NCBI GenBank assembly: GCA_913056235.1 | Contig: CAJXMW010000001.1 | Span: forward strand, 1,510,807 to 1,574,806 | Direction of reading: 5' to 3' | Length of the DNA stretch: 64,000 nucleotides | DNA from: an uncultured Fodinibius sp. | Lineage (GTDB): Bacteria > Bacteroidota > Rhodothermia > Balneolales > Balneolaceae | Shown here: positions 44,585 to 53,324 of the stretch, piece by piece | How the letters are laid out: every line of letters begins with the position of its first letter | Position numbering within the stretch: the first letter of the stretch is position 1 | Notes under the pieces: generated by a model | Databases searched by the model: none | What the model was told of the DNA's origin: nothing | Seen by the model: the letters and a program-made list of their open reading frames with translations, nothing else | Translations under genes and position numbers: made by a program

Positions 44585-47305
44585 ATGAGCAACAAAAACA
44601 AATTTGCAGAGACCAAGATCCCTTTTGAAACAGGTGCCGGAACTGCTCACCTCTACAGCCTCAAGAAGCTGGAAGAACTGGGATATAGTAATATCGAAAA
44701 GCTCCCCTTTACCATACGTATTTTACTAGAATCCGTACTGAGAGAGTTTGATGAATATGCTTTTACCGAGGATGATGTAGAAGCACTGGCCAATTATAAT
44801 GCCAAAGATCCGCAGGGCGAAATTCCCTTCAAGCCGTCGCGCGTTGTGCTCCAGGACTTTACTGGTGTGCCGGCTGTAGTTGACTTGGCGGCCCTTCGAT
44901 CGGCCATGGATCGTATGGGCGGTCGACCGACTGCTATCAATCCCCAAGTGCCGGTGGATTTGGTGATCGACCACTCGGTGCAGGTGGATGAGTTTGGTCA
45001 GGAGTACGCCTTTATGCACAATGTGGAAAAAGAATTTGAGCGCAATCGCGAGCGCTATGAGTTCTTGAAATGGGGACAAAAAGCGTTTGATAACTTCCGG
45101 GTTGTGCCTCCGGGACGCGGCATTGTGCACCAGGTGAACCTCGAATATTTAGCAAAAGGTGCATTTAGTCGCACCGAAGATGACGGTTCTACGGTTGTAT
45201 ATCCCGATACACTTGTTGGCACTGATTCGCATACCACAATGATTAATGGACTTGGTATTCTGGGTTGGGGCGTCGGCGGTATCGAAGCCGAAGCCGCCAT
45301 GCTGGGACAACCTATATATATGCTTGTGCCCGAAGTGGTGGGTATGAAACTGACCGGTAAGCTCCGCGAAGGTATTACGGCTACTGACCTGACGCTGACG
45401 GTCACCCAGATGTTGCGCAAGCATGGGGTGGTAGGCAAGTTTGTAGAATTTTATGGGGATGGACTCAGCAATATGAGTTTGCCCGATCGTGCCACCATTG
45501 CAAATATGTCGCCGGAGTATGGTGCTACCATGGGCTTCTTCCCTATGGATGATGAGGCGATGCGCTACATGCGTCGTACCGGTCGCGACAAAGAGCATGT
45601 GCAGATGGTCGAGCGTTACATGAAAGAACAGGGACTCTATCGTACTGATGAGACTCCTGATCCCGAGTTCACCGATACCTTGGAGCTGGATCTTGGCGAT
45701 GTGGAAACGTCCCTGGCCGGACCCAAGCTCCCGCACGACCGTATTGCGCTGCCCAATATGAAATCGACTTTTGAAAGTAGCCTCACCAGCGATGACCCAA
45801 CTATGGGATTCAACCTGCCGCAGGAGAAGTTGGCTAATAAAGGCACGTACAAAAATGGACAGGAAATTGAGATGACCCATGGTGATGTGGTCATTGCCGC
45901 TATTACTTCCTGTACCAATACCTCGAACCCGAGTGTAATGCTGGGCGCCGGAATTGTTGCCAAGAAAGCATTTGAAAAAGGACTAGAAGTGCCTCCATAT
46001 GTGAAAACGTCACTGGCACCAGGCTCACGAGTGGTTACACAGTATCTTGATGAAGCCGGTCTTACTGATTATATGGATAAACTTGGTTTTAACCTTGTCG
46101 GATACGGATGCACAACCTGCATTGGTAACTCCGGTCCGCTACCCGATGCAGTGGAGACGGCCGTCAAGGAAGGCGACTTGATTGTAGCTGGTGTGCTTTC
46201 GGGCAACCGAAACTTCGAGGGACGCATCCATCCGTATGTGAAAGCTAATTACTTGGCTTCGCCGCCGCTGGTTGTTGCCTACGCGCTGGCAGGTACAGTA
46301 GATATCGATCTGGCTCACGAGCCATTGGGCAAAGATAAAGATGGCAATGATGTTTATCTAAAAGACATCTGGCCCACATCGGATGAAATCGCTGAGCATC
46401 TCGACAATGCTATTCGCCCCGAGCTTTTTGAAAAGCAGTACAGTGATATCTTTAAATCCGAAGACTGGGATGAAATTCCCGTTGGCGGTGGCGATCTCTA
46501 CGAATGGAAAGAGGATTCTACCTACATTCAAGAGCCGCCGTTCTTTATGGATATGGGCGAAGATCCCGATCCCATTACATCCATCAACGGAGCGCGGGCG
46601 CTGGTGAAAGTGGGCGACTCGATTACCACCGACCACATTTCACCTGCAGGCAGTATCCCGCCAAACAGTCCCGCTGGCAAATACCTGATGAAGCACGGTG
46701 TGGAGCAGAAAGACTTCAACTCCTACGGTTCTCGACGCGGCAATGATCGGGTGATGACACGGGGCACTTTTGCCAATGTGCGATTTAAAAATCAGCTGGC
46801 GCCGGGCCGGGAAGGTGGATATACCACTTATTTCCCGGATGACGAGGTAACTACTATTTACGATGCAGCCATGCGTTATCAGGAAGATGATACGCCGCTG
46901 GTTGCGCTGGCTGGAAAGCAATACGGTACCGGCTCGTCTCGGGACTGGGCTGCCAAGGGCACCATCCTGCTGGGAGTTGAGGCTGTTATCGCTACATCGT
47001 ATGAACGTATCCACAGATCTAACTTAGTGGGTATGGGCGTACTACCGTTGCAGTTTAAAGAGGGCGAATCGGCTGACACGCTCGGCCTTGATGGTTCGGA
47101 AACTTTCGATATTCAGTTATCGGATGATCTCAAGCCGCGTCAAATGGTACAAGTAGATGCCCAAAAAGAGAATGGCGAAACTGTTTCTTTTGAGGCTATC
47201 TGCCGTATCGACACTCCAGTCGAAATCGACTATTATCGCAATGGCGGCATTCTGCACTATGTGCTTCGCGAGTATCACCGTGCCGAAAAAAAAGTGCAGG
47301 CATAA
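44585..47305 (+). CDS. acnA: Aconitate hydratase A
   Basis: Interconverts citrate and isocitrate in the TCA cycle. 906 residues of the AcnA/IRP1 class. The [4Fe-4S] ligands are visible in [17 protein letters not shown] and [35 protein letters not shown] and [18 protein letters not shown] (swivel-domain substrate arginine) are conserved. The start has GAGG 4-7 bases upstream. In IRP1-like proteins apo-aconitase can bind RNA; nothing here tests that. Monocistronic, with a strong terminator. Confidence 0.97.
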   Translation: MSNKNKFAETKIPFETGAGTAHLYSLKKLEELGYSNIEKLPFTIRILLESVLREFDEYAFTEDDVEALANYNAKDPQGEIPFKPSRVVLQDFTGVPAVVDLAALRSAMDRMGGRPTAINPQVPVDLVIDHSVQVDEFGQEYAFMHNVEKEFERNRERYEFLKWGQKAFDNFRVVPPGRGIVHQVNLEYLAKGAFSRTEDDGSTVVYPDTLVGTDSHTTMINGLGILGWGVGGIEAEAAMLGQPIYMLVPEVVGMKLTGKLREGITATDLTLTVTQMLRKHGVVGKFVEFYGDGLSNMSLPDRATIANMSPEYGATMGFFPMDDEAMRYMRRTGRDKEHVQMVERYMKEQGLYRTDETPDPEFTDTLELDLGDVETSLAGPKLPHDRIALPNMKSTFESSLTSDDPTMGFNLPQEKLANKGTYKNGQEIEMTHGDVVIAAITSCTNTSNPSVMLGAGIVAKKAFEKGLEVPPYVKTSLAPGSRVVTQYLDEAGLTDYMDKLGFNLVGYGCTTCIGNSGPLPDAVETAVKEGDLIVAGVLSGNRNFEGRIHPYVKANYLASPPLVVAYALAGTVDIDLAHEPLGKDKDGNDVYLKDIWPTSDEIAEHLDNAIRPELFEKQYSDIFKSEDWDEIPVGGGDLYEWKEDSTYIQEPPFFMDMGEDPDPITSINGARALVKVGDSITTDHISPAGSIPPNSPAGKYLMKHGVEQKDFNSYGSRRGNDRVMTRGTFANVRFKNQLAPGREGGYTTYFPDDEVTTIYDAAMRYQEDDTPLVALAGKQYGTGSSRDWAAKGTILLGVEAVIATSYERIHRSNLVGMGVLPLQFKEGESADTLGLDGSETFDIQLSDDLKPRQMVQVDAQKENGETVSFEAICRIDTPVEIDYYRNGGILHYVLREYHRAEKKVQA

Positions 47306-47324
47306 CCTAAAAATCACTTTACTT

Positions 47325-47357
47325 TTGAGCCCGGCTGTAAAAGGTCGGGCTTTTTTT
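47325..47357 (+). terminator. Terminator of acnA
   Basis: AGCCCG (47328-47333) pairs with CGGGCT (47346-47351), followed by a run of seven T. Confidence 0.88.
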
Positions 47358-47477
47358 ATGCATAAATTATTGTAATTACTTAATTTATTTTTAAGTGAAG
47401 TAAAAAATAATTAAATAGACTATAATCAAGAGACAATTTTTAAAATAGGTTAATCGGTTTTAGAGGGAGACAACTTT

Positions 47478-48647
47478 ATGTCACCAGAAAACCAACTTTC
47501 GGGACGGTGGTTAGATGATGAGTCCACCGGCGATGCTCTGCAGTTGTTGTTAAAAAATATCAGTAGCCTTGATAAGGCATTGGAATTGGGCGCAGTGCTT
47601 CAGGAAAGCCTCGAGGTTATTGAGCAGGTGATGAATGTTGAGGCTAGTTCATTGATGCTACGAGATGAATCCACCGACGAACTTATCATTAGTTTACCCA
47701 CAGGTCCTGTTCGAAAAAAAATTAAAGGTAAACGGTTGGGCCAAGGTATGGGCGTTGGGGGATGGGTGCTTGAAAATGGCAAATCGTATTTTACGAACGA
47801 TCCATCCAATGATAAACACTTTGCCGGTGATTTGACTGATGAGTTTACGACTCGAAACATCATCTGTGTACCCATGAAAGATAATCGGGGTAAGGTCTTT
47901 GGTGTGCTGCAAGCCATCAACCGGGAGGGCGACCGTAATTTCAGCGAGCAGGATGAAATCGTATTTGAGGCGTTGGCAGATCATGTGGCTATTGCTATTG
48001 AACGTACCCGGGAGCTGGAGGAGATGAGAAAAGAGCTAAAAAATAAAGAGATGCTGTTGACAGAAGTACATCATCGTCTCAAAAATAATCTTTCCACGAT
48101 CACCGCGCTTATTGAGATGGAGCTTTCCGATATTGAGGACAACAAGGCTACGCAGCTATTGCAAAAAACATGTACGCGCATTGATTCAATGACGGAAGTC
48201 CATAATTTGCTTTATAACTCCGGGTTTAATAATGAAGTTGATCTTGGGCACTACTTGGAGCGCCTGGCCGGAAAAATTTCAGATATGCTGGCCAAACCTT
48301 CTCAGAAAATTGATATAGAAATCAGGGCCGAATCCGTTCAGATTGATACAGAGCGAGCAATGAGTTGCGGCTTGCTGTTGAACGAATTGATGGTAAATTG
48401 CTATAAACATGCCTTTGAGAACCGGTCGGAAGGTGGGCGTATTCGTATTAAGCTGACCTATTCAGATAATCATTATGTAACGCTTACAGTATCGGATAAC
48501 GGGATCGGCATAGCAGATAACTTTAAGCTGGAAGATACTGATAGCGTGGGCGGCTGGCTGGTGAATGTGCTGCTTCGTCGCCTGGAAGCCGCAATCGATA
48601 TTACTCACAATAACGGCACTACTTTTATTATCCGTTTCAAAAAATAG
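47478..48647 (+). CDS. GAF / HisKA_2 sensor histidine kinase
   Basis: A 389-residue soluble kinase. An N-terminal GAF domain (about 25-180) has GQGMGVGGWVLENGKSYFTNDPSND and VFGVLQAINREGDRNFSEQD. The HisKA_2 phosphoacceptor box follows as EVHHRLKNNLSTI (H198 or H199), then HATPase_c with N-box NELMVNCYKHAFE and G-box SDNGIGI. It is related to the larger multi-PAS kinase at 494-2845 but lacks PAS domains. No response regulator is linked. RBS GGGAGA lies about 8 bases before the ATG. Confidence 0.92.
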   Translation: MSPENQLSGRWLDDESTGDALQLLLKNISSLDKALELGAVLQESLEVIEQVMNVEASSLMLRDESTDELIISLPTGPVRKKIKGKRLGQGMGVGGWVLENGKSYFTNDPSNDKHFAGDLTDEFTTRNIICVPMKDNRGKVFGVLQAINREGDRNFSEQDEIVFEALADHVAIAIERTRELEEMRKELKNKEMLLTEVHHRLKNNLSTITALIEMELSDIEDNKATQLLQKTCTRIDSMTEVHNLLYNSGFNNEVDLGHYLERLAGKISDMLAKPSQKIDIEIRAESVQIDTERAMSCGLLLNELMVNCYKHAFENRSEGGRIRIKLTYSDNHYVTLTVSDNGIGIADNFKLEDTDSVGGWLVNVLLRRLEAAIDITHNNGTTFIIRFKK

Positions 48648-48649
48648 CT

Positions 48650-49819
48650 TCAAATAATCCATCGCTCGATTCCACGCATGGTAAATACCTGGGCCATCAG
48701 TTGCGAAAGTGGCGTTTTGAGCATCAGGGAGACCAGCCCGTTTCGTAGAGCCGGAAACCTTGGCCGCCGCCCCAGTCGCATATTCATCTCTGCCCGCTGT
48801 ATCGCATTACGGGTCGCTTTTTTTCTTCGTTTTTTAAACTGGTCTAGGATGGATGATTGCCGTTGGCCAGCTTCAAAAATGGCTTTCAGGCTGTGAGCCA
48901 AATCCCATGCCCCCAGCCAGCCGAGATTCATGCCCTGCCCACCAATGGGACTTATGACATGGGCGGCATCACCGGCTAGGATGATACGATCTTGCACCAT
49001 GGGTTTTGCTACCAGTTTCTGGACACCAAAACTACTTAGCATGGTGTGGCTTTGGTCCCGCAGATTGTGACCAATCCGTTGTTGAACTCGTTGCTCAATA
49101 TCCGTTCTATTGACCTCAGGTATATACTGATCTGTTTTGACGACCCAACGACGCTGGTTGTTTAGTAGCGGAAATGATTCGATCAGCCCTTGCTCACAGA
49201 GAAAAATAGCGGCATCGGAGCCGAAATCGGTATTGTCCGAGAAGTCGCCCATAATATAGGTGTCGGGATAGGCTTGGCCTTCAAAGCAGATACCGGCCTT
49301 ATCGCGTACAAAGCTGTGTTTGCCATCGCAGCCAACCAGAAAATCAGCAGTTACCGTTTGCCGTTGCCCGTCAACCTGGTAGGTAATATTTACGTGCTCG
49401 TTTAACTGATCGATATCCACAACTTCAGCTCTCCGCTTGAGCAAATCAGATTCTGCCTGACACAGTTTTTGTTCTAAAAGTGACTCGGTTTTTTGCTGCG
49501 GCAGGGCCAGGATATAATTGAAGGGAGGGGGACAATCCTCAAAAGATAGGGTGCCGAGTTTACGGGTGTTGGCAAACGCATGGCCTTTTGTTATTTCAAT
49601 TCCTGCCTCAACAAAAGAGTTCGCAAAACCCAGCTTTTCAAATAGCTCCAAAGAAACAGGATGGATGCCCAGCGAGCGCGATCCTTTGCGAACTGCTGAT
49701 CGCTTTTCCAGAATTAGGCACTTAATCCCGGCTTGTTGCAAACAGATTCCTAAAAAAAGGCCCACCGCACCTCCACCTACAATGACTACCTGGTATGTTT
49801 GCTTGTTTGATGTAAGCAT
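48650..49819 (-). CDS. FAD-dependent hydroxylase (UbiH/PHBH-type) of the type III PKS cassette
   Basis: A 389-residue flavoprotein aromatic hydroxylase. The Rossmann motif VVIVGGGAVGLFLGICL near the N-terminus, the DG-type FLVGCDGKHSFVRDKAG and the second FAD motif ILAGDAAHVISPIGGQGMNLG are all present. It ends 3 bases from the convergent kinase stop. Start: ATG 49819 (a TTG precedes it). With the methyltransferase and type III PKS upstream it mirrors srsC in the Streptomyces srsABC phenolic lipid operon, where the hydroxylase oxidises the methylated resorcinol to a quinone. Confidence 0.9.
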   Translation of the reverse strand: MLTSNKQTYQVVIVGGGAVGLFLGICLQQAGIKCLILEKRSAVRKGSRSLGIHPVSLELFEKLGFANSFVEAGIEITKGHAFANTRKLGTLSFEDCPPPFNYILALPQQKTESLLEQKLCQAESDLLKRRAEVVDIDQLNEHVNITYQVDGQRQTVTADFLVGCDGKHSFVRDKAGICFEGQAYPDTYIMGDFSDNTDFGSDAAIFLCEQGLIESFPLLNNQRRWVVKTDQYIPEVNRTDIEQRVQQRIGHNLRDQSHTMLSSFGVQKLVAKPMVQDRIILAGDAAHVISPIGGQGMNLGWLGAWDLAHSLKAIFEAGQRQSSILDQFKKRRKKATRNAIQRAEMNMRLGRRPRFPALRNGLVSLMLKTPLSQLMAQVFTMRGIERWII

Positions 49820-49832
49820 CAATACTAAGATG

Positions 49833-49907
49833 TGTTATTTCGAACGTAGTGAGAAATCCTTGTTTTGCCACTGCCTCAAAAAATTTCTCCCGTTGGTCGA
49901 AATGACA
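49833..49907. repeat. Palindromic dispersed-type repeat (75 bases)
   Basis: TGTTATTTCGAACGTAGTGAG at one end and the imperfect complement (CCCGTTGGTCGAAATGACA) at the other face each other across a short AT-rich centre. Sequences of the form TGTCATTTCGA-CGAAG-GAGAAAT are familiar intergenic palindromes in Bacteroidota-like genomes. It sits inside the PKS cassette, between methyltransferase and hydroxylase genes, and may affect expression or mRNA stability. Confidence 0.7.
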
Positions 49908-49918
49908 GTTCAGGTTAA

Positions 49919-50623
49919 TTATAAACTCAATTTATGATCGTACTTCAGCAGCAGTCGAAACGGGAAAATCGCATCCACCTGCCAGTCGTCGGGAACTACT
50001 TTTGTGAGTTCCATTTGGGTATAGCTTCGCTTGATAGAAGTGAGTCCATCATTGGTAATAAATGAGCTGCGAAAAACCGGGCGCGCCAGCAGGTTGAAAA
50101 ACAGGTAGCCCCAGTCATCACGATGGATATCATTGAACAGAACCTGCTTGGTACTGAGTTTTTTTGACTTTAAGAGTGTTTTTTTTAGTTCATGGTCACC
50201 AAGATGATGCAGCAGGTGATTGGAAATCACAAAATCGTACTGCTGTTGAGCCGGATCCATCTGGGAAAGCTCACACTGCAAAAATGTGATTCGGGGGTTT
50301 CGATTGCGCTGTTGCACAAAATTCAACGCACGCGGATCGGGATCAATAGCTGTAATCCGGAGGTCAAAACCATCATCGGCCGTCCATTGCGCAAGCTTCA
50401 CAGGGATATCGCCACCTCCAAAACCAATATCGAGCAGGCTGTTGGGGGTATCAGGATTGAGCAGGGGACGAATTTCATGTCGGTAGATTTTGTGCCATTG
50501 CGAAATCAAGCTGTTGACCGTACTAAACTGCCGGTAGGTGTTTTCCAGCTCCTCTTGGTCGCAGTTGGGATCGTCCATGCGTTCGGTGCTGGTTGTATCC
50601 CGTTCAGATAGAAACCAGTTCAT
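49919..50623 (-). CDS. SAM-dependent methyltransferase of the type III PKS cassette
   Basis: A 234-residue class I methyltransferase. Motif I is LLDIGFGGGDIPVKLA, followed by ITAIDPDP and ISNHLLHHLGDHEL. No membrane helices. Its start overlaps the stop of the type III PKS gene by 4 bases (ATGA), giving tight translational coupling. By analogy with SrsB it would methylate the alkylresorcinol made by the PKS; the position is unknown. Confidence 0.88.
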   Translation of the reverse strand: MNWFLSERDTTSTERMDDPNCDQEELENTYRQFSTVNSLISQWHKIYRHEIRPLLNPDTPNSLLDIGFGGGDIPVKLAQWTADDGFDLRITAIDPDPRALNFVQQRNRNPRITFLQCELSQMDPAQQQYDFVISNHLLHHLGDHELKKTLLKSKKLSTKQVLFNDIHRDDWGYLFFNLLARPVFRSSFITNDGLTSIKRSYTQMELTKVVPDDWQVDAIFPFRLLLKYDHKLSL

Positions 50624-51729
50624 TGCCGAGGAGTGGTTTTGGTAAGCAGTCCACTTTCGATGGTTAGTCCCGGCCCAAAAGCCATTGCTAGTACAGAGTC
50701 AGAATTGCCAGAACTATTTTGCTCGAGTAGATCGGCCAGAACAAAAAGGATAGTAGCACTACTCATATTGCCGTAGTTGGCCAATACATTTCGGGATGAG
50801 GCCAGTTGCCCGGTTTGGAGGTCATAACTTTGTTCTACTTTGTCGAGAATGGCGCGTCCGCCGGGATGAATGGCCCAGTGCCTGATATCGTTCGGTGATA
50901 ATTTATAGTCCTCAAAAAGCGGAGCTATGGACTGTGCCAGGTTAGACTCAATGATGCCGGGCACGTAACTAGACAACACCATATCGAAGCCGGTGTCGCC
51001 GATGGTCCAGGCCATATCCTGTTCGCTCTCTTCGGCGATGGCGGTCGAAAATTGTTCCAGCCGGTAGCCGGATGAATCAGGCGAATCATTACTGATGAGT
51101 ACCCCCGCAGCTCCATCAGAAAATACGGATGCCGAGATCAGGTTGTCTGTTTTTTGGGAGTCCTGCAGGTGGATACTGCACAGTTCCAGGCAAACCACCA
51201 GCACCTTGGCATCAGGCTGCGATTCGCAAAAAGCCTTGGCCATCTTCATAGCGGGAAAAGCAGCAAAACATCCCATAAACCCAAGGTGAAATCGTTGTGT
51301 GGATGGAGAGAGCCTTAGCTGCTTGATGATCTCAAAGCCAGGCTCCGGGGCAAAAAATCCTGTACACGATACGGTAATTACATATGTGATTTCATCCTTT
51401 TTGATCGAGGGATTGTCATCAACAGTGCGGCGTGCGGTTTCAACAAAAAGTTTCTTGGCTTTTTCGGCGTAGAGGTCGTTCCGCTGCCCGGTGGACGGGG
51501 CATTAAGGCTGCCATCCTCTTGGAAGAAGAATCGCGGATCACCATTGGCGTGAAAGTCGTGAATAACGGTGTGGCGCTTGTTTATGCCAGAGTTGGAATA
51601 GATGCGATGGATGATGCGTTTTGTCACCTCGTCATCGCTGATATATTCTTTCATGCGGTCGCGCAGGAATTCTTGCTCGTAGGACTGTTCCGGTACGACC
51701 GTTGCAATGTTTTGGATATATACTGCCAT
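50620..51729 (-). CDS. Type III polyketide synthase
   Basis: A 369-residue chalcone/alkylresorcinol synthase-like enzyme. The Cys-His-Asn triad is complete: C154 in LGFMGCFAAFPAMK, H288 in WAIHPGGRAILDKVE and N321 in ANYGNMSSATILFVL. VSCTGFFAPEPGFEI and SVFSDGAAGVLI are family motifs. Such enzymes extend a fatty acyl-CoA starter with malonyl-CoA to resorcinols or pyrones. The ATG at 51729 is preferred over the TTG before it. First gene of a three-gene cassette. Confidence 0.94.
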   Translation of the reverse strand: MAVYIQNIATVVPEQSYEQEFLRDRMKEYISDDEVTKRIIHRIYSNSGINKRHTVIHDFHANGDPRFFFQEDGSLNAPSTGQRNDLYAEKAKKLFVETARRTVDDNPSIKKDEITYVITVSCTGFFAPEPGFEIIKQLRLSPSTQRFHLGFMGCFAAFPAMKMAKAFCESQPDAKVLVVCLELCSIHLQDSQKTDNLISASVFSDGAAGVLISNDSPDSSGYRLEQFSTAIAEESEQDMAWTIGDTGFDMVLSSYVPGIIESNLAQSIAPLFEDYKLSPNDIRHWAIHPGGRAILDKVEQSYDLQTGQLASSRNVLANYGNMSSATILFVLADLLEQNSSGNSDSVLAMAFGPGLTIESGLLTKTTPRQ

Positions 51730-51868
51730 CAACTGTTACTTTTAAGAGATTAGATCGCCTACCAATCTATACCTTAATTTTGTGGTAAAAATTCCAAAAT
51801 CCTAATTTTTAATGGCTAAGGCATGACACAACACAAAATACACACTTTTAGGGCAGCGGAAATTTGGA

Positions 51869-53221
51869 TTAGCTTTCTTTCGTAAGCTTGTAAAAGCGCA
51901 CGTTATGCAGGATGGCCGCGATCGTAAGGCCGGCTATAAGTCCCATCCAAAGTCCCTGTGGGCCAATACCTTGTACGATGCCTAAATAATAACCGAGTGG
52001 CAGTCCAACCATCCAGTAGGCGATGAAGTTTACCACCATGGGGATCTTTGTGTCCTTGAGTCCACGCAATGCCCCATATCCGCTGACCTGCAGGCCATCA
52101 GAAATTTGAAAAATAGCAGCCATATAGAGCAGGCTGACTGCCACTTCCTGCACCTGAACATCCTGTGTATACATGCTGGTAATCGGTTCAGGGAACAGGT
52201 AAATAAGAATAGCCGTCAGACTCATAAAGCCTGTAGCCAGCCCAATACCAACGTATCCGCGCCGGCGCGCTTCGAATATGGATCCTTTTCCAATGGCGTT
52301 GCCTACGCGTGTGGTGATGGCGGTAGACAAACCAAAAGGCACCATAAAGGTCATGGCAGAAAAGTTGATGGCTACCTGGTGTCCGGCTACGGCAACAGCG
52401 CTGAGGGATCCCATCAGCAGGCTGACTAACGCAAACATGGTGACTTCCATGGTGGAACTGAGCCCAATGGGGATTCCTACGTAGAGAATTTCTTTGAGAT
52501 AGTTCCATTCGGGCCACCGAAAGGAGGAAAAAATGTCAAACCGGTCGTAGGGTTTGTGCGTCATGGTAAAAGCCAGCATCCCCAAAAACATGACGTAGCC
52601 CACCAGGGCAGAGGCATATCCGCAGCCGACGGCACCGAGTTCAGGAAATCCAAGCTTGCCATACATAAAAATGTAGTTGGCCGGGATATTGACGATGACG
52701 CCCAGCCCCGCAAAATACATGGCAGGACGAGTGACTGACATTCCCTCATTGAAAAAACGCAGCGCCATATATCCACTTAGGCCAAACACGCCCCACGAAA
52801 TGGCATCAAGGTATCCCTGTGCCATCGGGATGATCGAGGGGGTGACATCCAGGAAGTGCATTACAATTTCGAGATTCCGGATAATCAGGAATATGGGCAC
52901 GGCCAACATCAGGCTGAGCCACAGGCCCTGTCGAACGTTCGAGCCAATTTCTCGCAAGTTGCGTCCGCCCACGAGTTGAGCAACAATGGGAGTAATGGCC
53001 ATCAGGATACCGGCGGCTAGCATCATGAATGGTATGAACACGGCTCCTCCTACGGCGACGGCGGCCAAGTCCTCGGCCGAGAGGTTGCCGGCCATCACCG
53101 TATCTACAAAGTTCATCGACATTTGCAACAGCTGGGCGATGATTACCGGCAGCCCAATTTTCAGGGTCATGCCGGCTTCTTTTTTTAAATCATATTGTTC
53201 AGATTTTAAAAAACCGAGCAT
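51869..53221 (-). CDS. MATE family multidrug efflux transporter
   Basis: A 450-residue inner membrane protein with 12 predicted helices in two similar halves. The opening LKIGLPVIIAQLLQMSMNFVDTVMAGNLS and ITPIVAQLVGGRN are the NorM-like signature, and the second half repeats it (GIPIGLSSTMEVTMFALVSLL, FGLSTAITTRVGNAIGKG). It exports cationic drugs or metabolites with Na+ or H+. It lies just upstream of the PKS cassette on the same strand (gap about 139 bases) and might export its product; this is inference. Confidence 0.93.
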   Translation of the reverse strand: MLGFLKSEQYDLKKEAGMTLKIGLPVIIAQLLQMSMNFVDTVMAGNLSAEDLAAVAVGGAVFIPFMMLAAGILMAITPIVAQLVGGRNLREIGSNVRQGLWLSLMLAVPIFLIIRNLEIVMHFLDVTPSIIPMAQGYLDAISWGVFGLSGYMALRFFNEGMSVTRPAMYFAGLGVIVNIPANYIFMYGKLGFPELGAVGCGYASALVGYVMFLGMLAFTMTHKPYDRFDIFSSFRWPEWNYLKEILYVGIPIGLSSTMEVTMFALVSLLMGSLSAVAVAGHQVAINFSAMTFMVPFGLSTAITTRVGNAIGKGSIFEARRRGYVGIGLATGFMSLTAILIYLFPEPITSMYTQDVQVQEVAVSLLYMAAIFQISDGLQVSGYGALRGLKDTKIPMVVNFIAYWMVGLPLGYYLGIVQGIGPQGLWMGLIAGLTIAAILHNVRFYKLTKES

Positions 53222-53324
53222 TGAATATTTGGAGCTTGGACTGGATTTGGATGAGAAATTTTGGATTCCAGAGAATCGCTTATGGTACGAAAAATGGTAG
53301 GGAAAAGTAAGCGTCAGCAGTAGA

